20,120 nt of DNA from Candidatus Cloacimonadota bacterium (GCA_014384665.1 JACNFI010000212.1:1-20120), one strand, 5' to 3'; shown: positions 7,964 through 15,721, counted from the first letter of the stretch. Made by a program: numbers and translations. Notes: generated by a model from the letters alone, not told the origin.

Positions 7964-9067
7964 ATGATTAGTAATCAATTAAACACAGATATTGATAGAG
8001 TAAGAATAAGGACAGATGTTCTTGAAAAATCAAGAATCAGAAATAAAACTATATTGGACATAGGAGCCGGTCCTTTAGCAATAATCGCAGCAAGAGATTT
8101 TAATTGCAAAGTTACATCTATTGATATTTCAAAAGAAGAATTGGATATTGCAAAAGAAGATGCTTTAAAAAAAGGGGTTGATAATATCAATTTTGAATTA
8201 GAAGATGCTACAAACTTGTCATATAAAAATGAAACATTTGATTCTGTAATAAGCTATTGTGCTTTACATCATATTCCTATTAAAAAAAGAAATAATTTTA
8301 TACGAGAATTATTTAGAGTAGCCAAAGAAAAAATTATTGTAGTTGATTTAAATGAAAATGGATTTAATCAAATACATTCAAATGATGATTATAAAAGAGT
8401 TGATTTCAATGTATTAGAAAATGAATTAAATCTTTTATGCAAGTATAAAAAATTCAGCATTGAAGATAAAAATATTTATATTTGCTTCAAATTTGAAAGG
8501 ATAAAAAAACAATTTGAACTTACTGAAATAGAAAAACTTGTATATAATTGTAGAAAATGTCCTGAACTAAATATTGAACTACCCAACACATCATTAATGG
8601 GTCAGGGAGATCCCGAAGCAAGATTAATGTTCGTAGCACAAAATCCCTGTGAGTTATGTGCAATAGAAAGAAAAATATTCTATAAAGGTTCTGGTGAAAT
8701 TCTGGATAAAGGCTTAAGTAGAATAGGTGAAAATAGGTCTACTGTTTATATTACAAATGTTTGCAAATGTCATACTCCAAATAATAGAAAAATTCGGAAA
8801 TTAGAGATTGACAATTGTAAACCATTTCTTGAAAAAGAGATCGAAATCATAAAACCAGAAATTATTGTTCCTCTTGGCAAGAAAGCTTTCAATTGGTTTG
8901 ATTGTGTTGATTGGTATAAAATGATTGAGCGAGATGATTATAAAATTTATCCAATGTCCCATCCTGCCTTTATTATCCGAAACTTAGAATTATTGGATGA
9001 ATATTTAGAAAAATGGAATGCGTTAAGAAACAGCTATCCTACCGCCAAGAACGCTAATTATCGCTAA
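7964..9067 (+). CDS. SAM methyltransferase fused to family-4-like uracil-DNA glycosylase
   Basis: Residues 1-180 form a class I methyltransferase: LDIGAGPLA (31-39) binds SAM, an acidic D54 ends strand 2 (SIDIS), and DSVISYCALHHI (93-104) resembles motif IV of Methyltransf_11 enzymes. Residues 190-350 resemble Fe-S uracil-DNA glycosylases: C196-x2-C199, NVCKCHTPNNRK with C267/C269 and C285 as candidate cluster ligands, F239-x-x-x-x-x-x-I-L-like G-loop (YKGSGEILDKGL), PEIIVPLGKKAFNW and a late HPAF (333-336). The usual GEAPG catalytic loop is replaced by VAQNP (224-228), so substrate range may differ. The start ATG is preceded directly by an in-frame TAA and has no clear ribosome site. Residues 360-367 (TAKNANYR) are coded by a palindromic element that runs into the 3' end. 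Methyl acceptor unknown. Confidence 0.82.
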   Translation: MISNQLNTDIDRVRIRTDVLEKSRIRNKTILDIGAGPLAIIAARDFNCKVTSIDISKEELDIAKEDALKKGVDNINFELEDATNLSYKNETFDSVISYCALHHIPIKKRNNFIRELFRVAKEKIIVVDLNENGFNQIHSNDDYKRVDFNVLENELNLLCKYKKFSIEDKNIYICFKFERIKKQFELTEIEKLVYNCRKCPELNIELPNTSLMGQGDPEARLMFVAQNPCELCAIERKIFYKGSGEILDKGLSRIGENRSTVYITNVCKCHTPNNRKIRKLEIDNCKPFLEKEIEIIKPEIIVPLGKKAFNWFDCVDWYKMIERDDYKIYPMSHPAFIIRNLELLDEYLEKWNALRNSYPTAKNANYR

Positions 9068-9174
9068 TATTTTTTAATTTATTCGCGTTTACCCCGTTAG
9101 ATGTTCTTATAATATTTAACTCTTGAAATCTAATGGGATACTATCTAATGGGGTGAATTAGCGTCTATTTGCGG
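9042..9174. mobile_element. Palindromic repeat element overlapping the UDG 3' end
   Basis: Outer arms are CCGCCAAGAACGCTAATT (from 9042) and the complement of 9155-9174, CCGCAAATAGACGCTAATTC, matching with one gap. An inner pair is ACCCCGTTAGAT (9091-9102) and ATCTAATGGGGT (9143-9154), 11 of 12 complementary, with a third partial copy ATCTAATGGG at about 9128-9137. The GC-richer arms differ from the AT-rich surroundings. There is no coding capacity. It supplies the last codons and stop of the upstream gene and ends 22 bp before the next start. Confidence 0.65.
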
Positions 9175-9196
9175 TTCATCAATGAGAGTAAACCAA

Positions 9197-10063
9197 ATGA
9201 AAATAACACCATTAGCATTTGACAGTTTTGGAACACGCTCTATGAGCACATTTGTTGAAACCAAAGATGTAAAAATTCTGATAGATCCGGGCGTGGCTCT
9301 GTGACCAAGAAGATACAACTTACCTCCTCATCAAATTGAACTGGAAAGATTAGAGGAACATTGGGCAAAAATAGTAAAGTATGCAACACTCTCCGATGTT
9401 CTTATAATTACCCATTACCATTATGACCATCATAATCCAAACGACCATCTTGAAATCTATAAAAACAAAACTGTTTTAATTAAACATCCAACAGAAAAGA
9501 TCAATCGCAGCCAGACAAAAAGGGTAGCATATTTTTTACAGCAAATAAAGGGGTTGCCACAAAAATTGGAATATTCAGATGGCAGAGAATTCCAATTCGG
9601 CAATACAAAGATTAAATTCTCACAGCCGGTTTTTCACGGCACGAACTCAAAATTAGGATATGTGACAGAAGTTCTAATTGACGATGGTTATAGATTTATT
9701 CACACATCTGATGTTGAAGGACCAAGCCTTGATGACCAAACAGAGTTCATTCTTCAGAACAAGCCAAATTTAGTAATATTAGATGGTCCACTTTCTTATA
9801 TGCTGGGATTCAGATATAGTCACGAAAGCTTGAATGCTTCAATTGAAAATATGATAAAAATAATTGAAAACTGCCCTTTGGATTCATTAGTTATAGACCA
9901 TCATTTTCTCAGAGATTTGAAATGGAAAGAAAGAATAGCAGAAGTTTTTGAGGCAGGAAAGCAAAAAAATGTCAAAATTCAAACAGCAGCAGAGTTTTTA
10001 GGCATTCCTGTTGATATGCTTGAAGCAAGAAGGAGAGAACTTTGGCAGAAAAATCTAAAGTAA
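9197..10063 (+). pseudogene. MBL-fold metallohydrolase (UPF0282-like) with one nonsense codon
   Basis: From ATG 9197 the frame gives MKITPLAFDSFGTRSMSTFV...LIDPGVAL, then TGA at 9302-9304, then PRRYNLPPHQIELERLEEHW and onward without interruption to TAA 10063. Relatives read DPGVALGPRRY here, so GGA has become TGA. If read through, the 288-residue product holds the metal motif THYHYDHHNP (H73, H75, D77, H78), the HTSDVEGPSLDD block and a late DHHFLRDLKW, and is full length. An ORF caller would start near 9554 and miss the metal site. The otherwise clean frame implies a very recent mutation or a sequencing error. It overlaps the next gene by one base (TAATG), so a premature stop could reduce that gene's translation. 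Confidence 0.85.
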
Positions 10064-10266
10064 TGATAATAAAATGTGACAAATGTAACAATAAAATTTT
10101 CAAATATCTAAAAATCGGCAAAGGACGACTATGGCACTGCTGGAAAAACCGAATACTTGAAGATTATAGTATAAGAGATGGTGATAAAGTCAAATGTCAA
10201 TGCGGAAATATAGTCGGCATTGACCAGGGAAAATGGATAAAAATGAAAAAAATCAGAAATCCATAA
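10063..10266 (+). CDS. Small zinc-ribbon protein
   Basis: The 67-residue protein has paired cysteines (C5-x2-C8, C26, C45-x-C47), consistent with a zinc ribbon, and a conserved-looking core GKGRLWHCWKNRILEDYSIRDGDKVKCQCGNIVGIDQGKWIKMK. The frame is open further upstream to a TTG at 10042, but ATG 10063 overlaps the preceding stop as TAATG and gives the expected N-terminus MIIKCDKC. The tight coupling to an MBL-fold hydrolase suggests a shared role, perhaps nucleic-acid related. I cannot assign a specific function. Confidence 0.72.
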   Translation: MIIKCDKCNNKIFKYLKIGKGRLWHCWKNRILEDYSIRDGDKVKCQCGNIVGIDQGKWIKMKKIRNP

Positions 10267-10320
10267 TTATTTAACAATGAAGATAACATTAATTTATGGT
10301 TAAAATCATAAAAGGAAAAA

Positions 10321-10986
10321 ATGAATGATATAAAAAGAAACTTAACAAAGATATTAGCTGAAATTCCAGAAGGTATTGAATTGGTTGCAGCAGCCAAAAC
10401 ACGAACTGCAGATGAAGTTCTGCAAGCAATTGCAGCTGGAATAAAAATTGTTGGTGAAAACTATGTGCAGGAATCTCTAAAAATAATAGAAAAGGTTGGA
10501 CCTAAAGCAAGATGGCATTTTATCGGGCATCTCCAGACAAATAAAGTCAAATATGCAGTTCCTGTTTATGATATGATTGAAACTGTGGATTCTATCAAAC
10601 TCGCAAACACAATAGATAAAATTGCAAAAAAATATGATAAAATAATGCTTGTTCTAATAGAAATAAATAGTGGCAGAGAACCACAAAAATTTGGGGTTAT
10701 GCCTGAAAATACAGAAAAGTTGCTCAAAGCAATTTCCAATTTATCCAACATTAAAATTGTAGGCTTGATGACTATGGGACCAAGATTTGGTGAGCCAGAA
10801 AAAGCAAGACCTTATTTTAAGGAAACAAAAAAGATATTTGATAAAATTAAGGATGTCAACATCCCAAATGTAGAGATGAAATATCTTTCTATGGGAATGA
10901 GTAATAGCTATAAAATAGCGATTGAAGAAGGCGCAAACATGGTGCGGATTGGAACCAAGATATTTGGAGAGAGAAAGGATAACTAA
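10321..10986 (+). CDS. yggS: YggS-family PLP-binding protein (PLPBP)
   Basis: This 221-residue protein is a pyridoxal-phosphate homeostasis factor with an alanine-racemase-like TIM barrel and no known enzyme activity. The PLP lysine is K26 in LVAAAKTR. Other family blocks are GENYVQE (45-51), WHFIGHLQTNK, IEINSGREPQKFGV, GLMTMGP and the phosphate-binding SMGMSNSYKIAIEEGANMVRIGTKIFG. Length is standard and nothing is missing. AAAGGA lies about 6 bases before the ATG. It stands 54 bp after the zinc-ribbon gene and may be co-transcribed. It converges on the sigma-54 regulator gene. Confidence 0.93.
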   Translation: MNDIKRNLTKILAEIPEGIELVAAAKTRTADEVLQAIAAGIKIVGENYVQESLKIIEKVGPKARWHFIGHLQTNKVKYAVPVYDMIETVDSIKLANTIDKIAKKYDKIMLVLIEINSGREPQKFGVMPENTEKLLKAISNLSNIKIVGLMTMGPRFGEPEKARPYFKETKKIFDKIKDVNIPNVEMKYLSMGMSNSYKIAIEEGANMVRIGTKIFGERKDN

Positions 10987-11083
10987 GAATTACTGAATAA
11001 GAAATGAAAATAAATAAAATAAATAATTAACTAAAAATATTAATAAAAAAAACAATAACTGCATAAAGCCTTTAATTTGTGAA
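10987..11083. other. Convergent gap yggS / response regulator
   Basis: This is an extremely AT-rich 97-bp region between convergent genes. I see no stem-loop with a T-tract on either strand, so no intrinsic terminator can be named. Confidence 0.4.
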
Positions 11084-12478
11084 TTATATACCATATTTCT
11101 TAATTTTCTTATACAAAGTTGATCTATCCAGACCAATCTTCATAGCAGTTTCGCTAACATCCCCATTGTTTTTCGTCAGTTGAAATTCAAGAAATCTCTT
11201 TTCAAACTCATCAATAACTTCAGCATAACTTTCTAATCTTAACAATTCTTGAAAAGAAGACCATTGTGATGGTAAATTCCCAGAAATCTTCTTCTTGAAT
11301 TCATCTAAGATAATGTTATTATCAATGAAATCATGAATAATAAAAAGATATTCACAGAATTTTTCTAATTCTCGCACATTGCCTGGCCAATAATAATGAA
11401 GTAATTTATTTTTTATTTTTGATAAATCTGTTTCTAAATAAGTACCGTCTTTCTTGGAAAAAATATGAAAAAAGTGTTCCATAAGAAGAATAATATCATT
11501 TTCTCGTTCTCGTAATGGAGATATATGAATAATATTTCCTTCTAAACGATAATATAAATCCTCACGGAATTTATTCTCATTTACTAATTTTTTTAGCTCT
11601 TTATTGGAAGCGAAAATAAACCTCACATCAACATTTATTTTAGCATCTCCAACAATCTGTATTTCTTTATATTCAATTGCTCTTAAAATTTTTGCTTGTG
11701 TCATATAACTTAGATTACCAATCTCATCCAAGAATAACACCCCTTTATTTGACTGCTCAAAAAATCCCTTTTTATCTGCAACCGCATCAGTAAACGAACC
11801 CTTTTTATGACCAAATAATTCTGAATCAACCAGGCTTTCTGGCAAACCACCTGCATTAACTTTTATATATGGTTTTCCTGCTCTCTTTGACTGCCAATAT
11901 ATATGGTTTGCAACAATTTCTTTACCAGTTCCAGTTTCTCCGACTAATAAAACATCTATATCTGCTTTTGCAAATTTCTGTATTATTTTCTTCACTTTTT
12001 GCATTTTAGTTGATTCACCAATTAAAGGATTTGTATCCATTAATGTCTTACGAAGATATTCTTTGTCTTTAGTAAGGGATATATTGTAATCTTCTTGTAA
12101 TTTAAGATTAATTGCTTGACGAACATCAGCTAAAAACTTTTCAACATTGAATTCACCAGTTTTTTCAATAAAAGTATAAGCCCCCAGTTTCATTGCTTTA
12201 GCAATTTCCAATCGTGTAGCTTCACCTGAAAGAACAATAATTTTAGAAAATAGTTTTTGTTCTTTTAATAATTGCTCAAATACATCTATTCCATTCAATT
12301 CACTATTATTTAGTTTTATATCAAGAATAATCAAATCAGGTCTGAAAGTTTCATAGGTATTAAAGAATTCAGGGCTGTTATTCGTTGCTTTTACATCATA
12401 ACCAGCTTCATCTAAGATTGCTTTATAATATCCAGCCAATTTTTTATTATCTTCTAAAATAATAATTTTACCTTTCAT
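11084..12478 (-). CDS. NtrC-family sigma-54 response regulator
   Basis: This 464-residue activator has three modules. A receiver domain (1-125) has acidic pocket E9/D10, phospho-acceptor D53, S84 and K106. An AAA+ domain (about 150-385) has Walker A GETGTGKE (180-187), Walker B GVLFLDE (246-252), and FREDLYYRL (304-312) with arginine-finger candidates. A Fis-type helix-turn-helix ends the protein (GDVSETAMKIGLDRSTLYKKIKKYGI). It would use ATP hydrolysis to open sigma-54 holoenzyme promoters. The loop that touches sigma-54, normally GAFTGA, reads GSFTDA (227-232). AGGAAC just upstream of the ATG is a fair ribosome site. The upstream kinase/sensor genes and the two -24/-12 promoters near 15700-15940 make it the likely activator of that divergent pair. 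Confidence 0.93.
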   Translation of the reverse strand: MKGKIIILEDNKKLAGYYKAILDEAGYDVKATNNSPEFFNTYETFRPDLIILDIKLNNSELNGIDVFEQLLKEQKLFSKIIVLSGEATRLEIAKAMKLGAYTFIEKTGEFNVEKFLADVRQAINLKLQEDYNISLTKDKEYLRKTLMDTNPLIGESTKMQKVKKIIQKFAKADIDVLLVGETGTGKEIVANHIYWQSKRAGKPYIKVNAGGLPESLVDSELFGHKKGSFTDAVADKKGFFEQSNKGVLFLDEIGNLSYMTQAKILRAIEYKEIQIVGDAKINVDVRFIFASNKELKKLVNENKFREDLYYRLEGNIIHISPLRERENDIILLMEHFFHIFSKKDGTYLETDLSKIKNKLLHYYWPGNVRELEKFCEYLFIIHDFIDNNIILDEFKKKISGNLPSQWSSFQELLRLESYAEVIDEFEKRFLEFQLTKNNGDVSETAMKIGLDRSTLYKKIKKYGI

Positions 12479-12565
12479 TTAGTGTTCCTATTTTAAATAT
12501 ATTCTATCCTTTTAAAGTATTAAAATCCTCGCAAGGTTTATTAATCCATTAGAGTATAATTTCCC

Positions 12566-12599
12566 GAATCTCAATCAATTAAATCCCCTCTTGAGATTC
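12566..12599. promoter_or_regulatory. Inverted repeat upstream of the regulator gene
   Basis: GAATCTCAA (12566-12574) and TTGAGATTC (12591-12599) are perfect 9-bp arms around a 16-base centre, about 90-120 bp upstream of the regulator start. It could be an operator or a hairpin of the transcript. It does not match the palindrome at 15834, so it is not obviously a regulator binding site. No T-run follows. Confidence 0.35.
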
Positions 12600-12664
12600 C
12601 GATAAACATGCAGATGATATATGTATTTTGCTTTTTACACTAACTCCTATATTTAAAGAACTTA

Positions 12665-12873
12665 AATGAGTTCTGCAAAATTGCATTCTCATGTCATTCC
12701 AAAGGCTCACAGATGTCATTCCCGACCCCGCTCGGGAATCCATATAGAGTGAAGACGCAGTAAAAGACAGGTTGTAAGGAATGGATTCCCGTTTTCACGG
12801 GAATGACACTTGTCTTGGAGAAGCAAGCCGTAGCCAGAAATAAAGTGAAAATACTCATTTTGCAGATCTTATT
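12665..12873. mobile_element. MITE-like module A in the two-component locus
   Basis: The 209-bp non-coding module begins AATGAGTTCTGCAAAATT and ends with the near-complement ATTTTGCAGATCTTATT. It is preceded and followed by the 10-mer AAAGAACTTA (12655-12664 and 12874-12883). Inside is a second inverted pair, 12714-12743 and 12781-12808 (TGTCATTCCCG...CGGGAATCCAT and its complement), of a type that I recognise as a widely dispersed bacterial repeat. GC content is visibly higher than around it. No transposase. Confidence 0.72.
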
Positions 12874-12883
12874 AAAGAACTTA
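12874..12883. repeat. Middle copy of 10-bp target duplication AAAGAACTTA
   Basis: AAAGAACTTA occurs at 12655-12664, 12874-12883 and 13080-13089, exactly at the outer edges and junction of the two MITE-like modules. The third copy contains the stop codon of the histidine kinase gene, so it is part of the original sequence. Three copies fit two insertions at one target, or one insertion followed by tandem expansion. Confidence 0.75.
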
Positions 12884-13079
12884 AATGAGATCTGCAATAT
12901 TAAGAAATCTAACCTATAGGTGTCATTCTGAACGAAGTGAAGAATCTCTAACTTTCATTCATATAGAACATTATGAGATTCTTCGTTTCACTCAGAATGA
13001 CAGATTAGAGTAGAAATTCTGAGCCAGAGGCTCATCAGCATCAGGCTGAAGTGAAATAACAAATTTTGCAGAACTCATT
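12884..13079. mobile_element. MITE-like module B in the two-component locus
   Basis: The 196-bp module begins AATGAGATCTGCAATATT and ends with AATTTTGCAGAACTCATT; this right end is the exact complement of module A's left end over 18 bases. Inside is the pair 12921-12948 and 12975-13002 (TGTCATTCTGAACGAAGTG... and its complement), another recognisable dispersed repeat type. The junction with module A forms a hairpin (TTGCAGATCT...AGATCTGCAA). Cargo differs from module A while the termini are shared. Confidence 0.72.
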
Positions 13080-13086
13080 AAAGAAC

Positions 13087-13701
13087 TTAATTCTTTGGTA
13101 ATATAATACTAACTTTCACTTCATTGTTTTTACAAGTGATATCAAATGTACCATTGTGCCTTTCTACGATCATTTTGGAGATCGGTATTCCAATTCCTGA
13201 ACCCTCTTCTCTTGTAGAATACCCAATTTCATATATTTTAGGAATGTCCCTTTCTTGTATATCTCCCGGATTAGAGATTTCAAGATAAAACTTATTTTTA
13301 GAATCTGACAACTGAACAATAATATAACCATTTTCATCAATATTTTGAAGTGCATTATTTATAAGATTTCTAAGACCAATCTGAAATAATGTTTTATCTA
13401 TTTTTATCTTAGAATCTGAAACATCATGATTGAATTCAATATGGTCAAATAAAGGATGATTTATATACTGCGAAATCGTCTGTTCAATTATTTTTATAAG
13501 ATTACAATCCTCTCTGTATAAGGTTTTGATATGCGAAAACTGAGAGAGTGTTATAGACATCTGGGATATATTTGCAATAATAGATTTGAGTTCATCATCA
13601 TCTGCTCTCATTTTATCTTTTTGAGAAACCATCATTTTCATTAAAAGGACTTGATTCTTCAGGTCATGAGCAATGCGCTGAATAATTAATAATTCATCCA
13701 T
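13087..13701 (-). CDS. Histidine kinase catalytic part (probably 3' half of a split sensor kinase)
   Basis: This 204-residue piece holds the kinase core: H-box RIAHDLKNQV with H12, N-box RNLINNALQN (N112, N115/N116), G1-like EISNPGDI (142-148) and G2 EGSGIGIPISK (166-176). It would phosphorylate D53 of the NtrC-type regulator encoded downstream. It has no sensor or membrane segment of its own. Its ATG lies 5 bases after the sensor stop, with no ribosome site. The kinase frame stays open upstream of this ATG (LLFNYRVYELES), overlapping the sensor 3' end, which points to one original gene broken by a 1-nt shift. The stop codon lies within the target duplication of the MITE-like pair. Confidence 0.85.
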   Translation of the reverse strand: MDELLIIQRIAHDLKNQVLLMKMMVSQKDKMRADDDELKSIIANISQMSITLSQFSHIKTLYREDCNLIKIIEQTISQYINHPLFDHIEFNHDVSDSKIKIDKTLFQIGLRNLINNALQNIDENGYIIVQLSDSKNKFYLEISNPGDIQERDIPKIYEIGYSTREEGSGIGIPISKMIVERHNGTFDITCKNNEVKVSIILPKN

Positions 13702-13706
13702 AGATT

Positions 13707-15647
13707 CTAATTCATAGACTCTGTAGTTGAAAAGTAAAAAATTCTTTTTATATATTTCCGTTTTCTTTTTGATAAATCATTTACTATCTGTGTATAAGTA
13801 TTTGTATCAAACGATATGCGTTTAGGTAATGTATATATTTTCTTCATTTTTCCATATATTTTCCAGAAGTGTAATTTATTGAATAGAGAATACACAATAA
13901 GATAACTCTTTAAGCCAGAGGTGATTGGAATAGCAATAAATTGATGAACAAGATAATATGTAGCGATAAGTAAAATCTCAAAAAGTAATATCATAATAAC
14001 ATAAGGATTGATTGTTTTATTCCTTTCAAAATGGAGTTTTGATAAGTAATTCTTACCAGTCCTGTGCTCAATAAAGTATATATCATTATCTTTCCATTTT
14101 GCATTATTAACATCAATATTGGAGGGAAATTGATATAAAAATTTTAGTCTTTTATTTAAAATTATATGTGGATATGTAAGAATTAAATAAACAACATTAT
14201 CAATTTTACAATAATTTTGTTTATATCCTTCATATCTTTCTGTTACTTTTTTTGAGAGTACTTTCTTGATTCTGAATTTTTCAGAAATAATGATCTTCTT
14301 TAATTCATTATCCAGAGAATTTATTGCAATGATATTTCCATTTTCTTTATAAAACGAAATAATATTTTGATAAATAATATCCAGCGAATCAACTTTGTTT
14401 TCCTTTAAATCAAAAAGCAATAGTCTTTTATCTAAATTATCATGATTTGAAAAAAGCCCTAAAAGGATTTTCTGCTGTTTATTTAAAAGCAAATATCTAA
14501 ATTGAGAGAAATGAGATTCTTTAATTATTAAAGCAGGTTTTTTATTAATCTTCTTTATTTCTCCCTTATTATTTAATATATAAAAATTGCTTTGATTTGT
14601 TGTTCCCATCATTTCTTTTTTAAAACTATCATATGGCATTTCAATACTGGGAGAATAGCTTGCAAATAGTATTTCATTCTCACCATCATTATCAATATCA
14701 TAAATCAGGAAATCCTCAATTCCTTGAGCAAATTCTTTTTTCCAAACAATTTCCTGAGTTTCTTTACAATAACATATAAGAAGATCATTTATCCATCTAG
14801 TGCCCTCAACTTTAATTAAAATTTCTTTTATACCATCATTATTTGCATCGATCATTCCCATAATATAAGCAGGGAAAAAAGATTTGCTTTGATAATCAGG
14901 TTTAGAAAAATATTTTTTATGATAGTATAAATTCCTTAAATTAAATTGAATAAATTCATATAAGTCAAAGATGGTTAAATCAGTTCGAAGTTTATTATTA
15001 ATTATTTTTGTAATATAAGTATAATATTTTTCATTAATAGAATCTTTTATACTTTGAGTAAAAATTAGTCTATATCCATCTTCATATTCTTTAACTTCAC
15101 AATTATCCTTGATATTATTATCAATTTTGAACTGATAAAATTTTATGTTTTTTATTGTAATTGTAGTATCTTGTAAAGAATCGTATATGTCATAATGAAA
15201 AATTTTGTATTGCTTTGGAACAAAGGTGTTTTCTTGATTATAAAGTTCATAAAGATAATAATCTGTTCCCTCTGTCATTATAGTATAGACAGCTTTTTCT
15301 GTGCTATCATAAAAACATTTTGAGCTTATGGAAAAATTTACCATTTCAACTTGTCTAAGACTTCCAGTATTTAAATTACGATAGTTAATATTAGTTTCCA
15401 GGTAACTCTCACTTTCTTTTAAATATACAACATCATAAAAAGGATTTTCAGGAAGGAATGTAAATTGATCTGCTTCTCCTAATACTGTATGCTCTGTTTC
15501 AAAAAATTTCTTCTTTTCATATAAATATTCAGTATTGAATAGTAAAAACAGAATTGTAGCCAAAAGAATAATTATTAGAAAATATCTTAATCTAAATACT
15601 TTTTCATTAAATATAACTTTAATTTTTTGAATAGATTCCTTTTTCAT
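13707..15647 (-). CDS. Membrane sensor protein with VCBS/FG-GAP-like repeats (5' half of split sensor kinase)
   Basis: The 646-residue protein has a first helix at about 20-38, a large extracytoplasmic region (about 40-545) and a second helix at about 547-568. Two calcium-type VCBS/FG-GAP-like blades are visible, DANNDGIKEILI (267-278) and YDIDNDGENEILFA (316-329), and the rest of the region reads like irregular beta-propeller blades. After helix 2 there is a short cytoplasmic tail rich in Lys/Tyr/Phe that ends KRKYIKRIFYFSTTESMN. With the kinase piece that follows it makes a textbook sensor kinase layout. A 1-nt indel at the A6/T6 tract 13736-13741 would join the frames. A sigma-54 promoter lies about 63 bases upstream of the ATG. 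The ligand is unknown; polysaccharide or envelope material is a guess from the neighbouring genes. Confidence 0.75.
   Translation of the reverse strand: MKKESIQKIKVIFNEKVFRLRYFLIIILLATILFLLFNTEYLYEKKKFFETEHTVLGEADQFTFLPENPFYDVVYLKESESYLETNINYRNLNTGSLRQVEMVNFSISSKCFYDSTEKAVYTIMTEGTDYYLYELYNQENTFVPKQYKIFHYDIYDSLQDTTITIKNIKFYQFKIDNNIKDNCEVKEYEDGYRLIFTQSIKDSINEKYYTYITKIINNKLRTDLTIFDLYEFIQFNLRNLYYHKKYFSKPDYQSKSFFPAYIMGMIDANNDGIKEILIKVEGTRWINDLLICYCKETQEIVWKKEFAQGIEDFLIYDIDNDGENEILFASYSPSIEMPYDSFKKEMMGTTNQSNFYILNNKGEIKKINKKPALIIKESHFSQFRYLLLNKQQKILLGLFSNHDNLDKRLLLFDLKENKVDSLDIIYQNIISFYKENGNIIAINSLDNELKKIIISEKFRIKKVLSKKVTERYEGYKQNYCKIDNVVYLILTYPHIILNKRLKFLYQFPSNIDVNNAKWKDNDIYFIEHRTGKNYLSKLHFERNKTINPYVIMILLFEILLIATYYLVHQFIAIPITSGLKSYLIVYSLFNKLHFWKIYGKMKKIYTLPKRISFDTNTYTQIVNDLSKRKRKYIKRIFYFSTTESMN
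13736..13741 (-). other. Probable frameshift joining sensor and kinase
   Basis: The coding strand has a run of six T (A6 on the plus strand). Adding one base here turns ...KRIFYFSTTESMN-stop into ...KRIF-LLFNYRVYELES-MDELLIIQRIAHDLKN, a continuous linker helix into the H-box. The kinase frame is open back to about 40 bases upstream of this tract, so the shift must lie close to it. Confidence 0.6.
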
Positions 15648-15721
15648 TTTGCTTCTTTTATTAAAAATTATTAAACTCTAAACAAATTAAAATATATCTT
15701 TCATCTATGTCAAATATATTA

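Noticed and set aside
2986..9304. TGA recoding (TGA at a Trp position in 2986 and at a Gly position in 9302)
   Set aside because: The two cases would need different amino acids, the first copy has a TAG as well, and the intact EndoQ-helicase and antitoxin genes end at TGA. Ordinary mutations explain both.
9554..10063. Independent 169-residue protein starting at TTG 9554
   Set aside because: It lacks the metal-binding motif and continues an upstream frame; it is the 3' part of the MBL-fold gene.
12500..12530. Sigma-54 promoter upstream of the regulator (TGGATTAATAAACCTTGC on the minus strand)
   Set aside because: The GG-to-GC spacing is two to three bases too long for sigma-54 recognition.
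12859..12896. Intrinsic terminator for the kinase gene
   Set aside because: The strong hairpin TTGCAGATCT...AGATCTGCAA is the junction of two inverted element ends and has no T-tract, so it is explained by the MITE-like modules.
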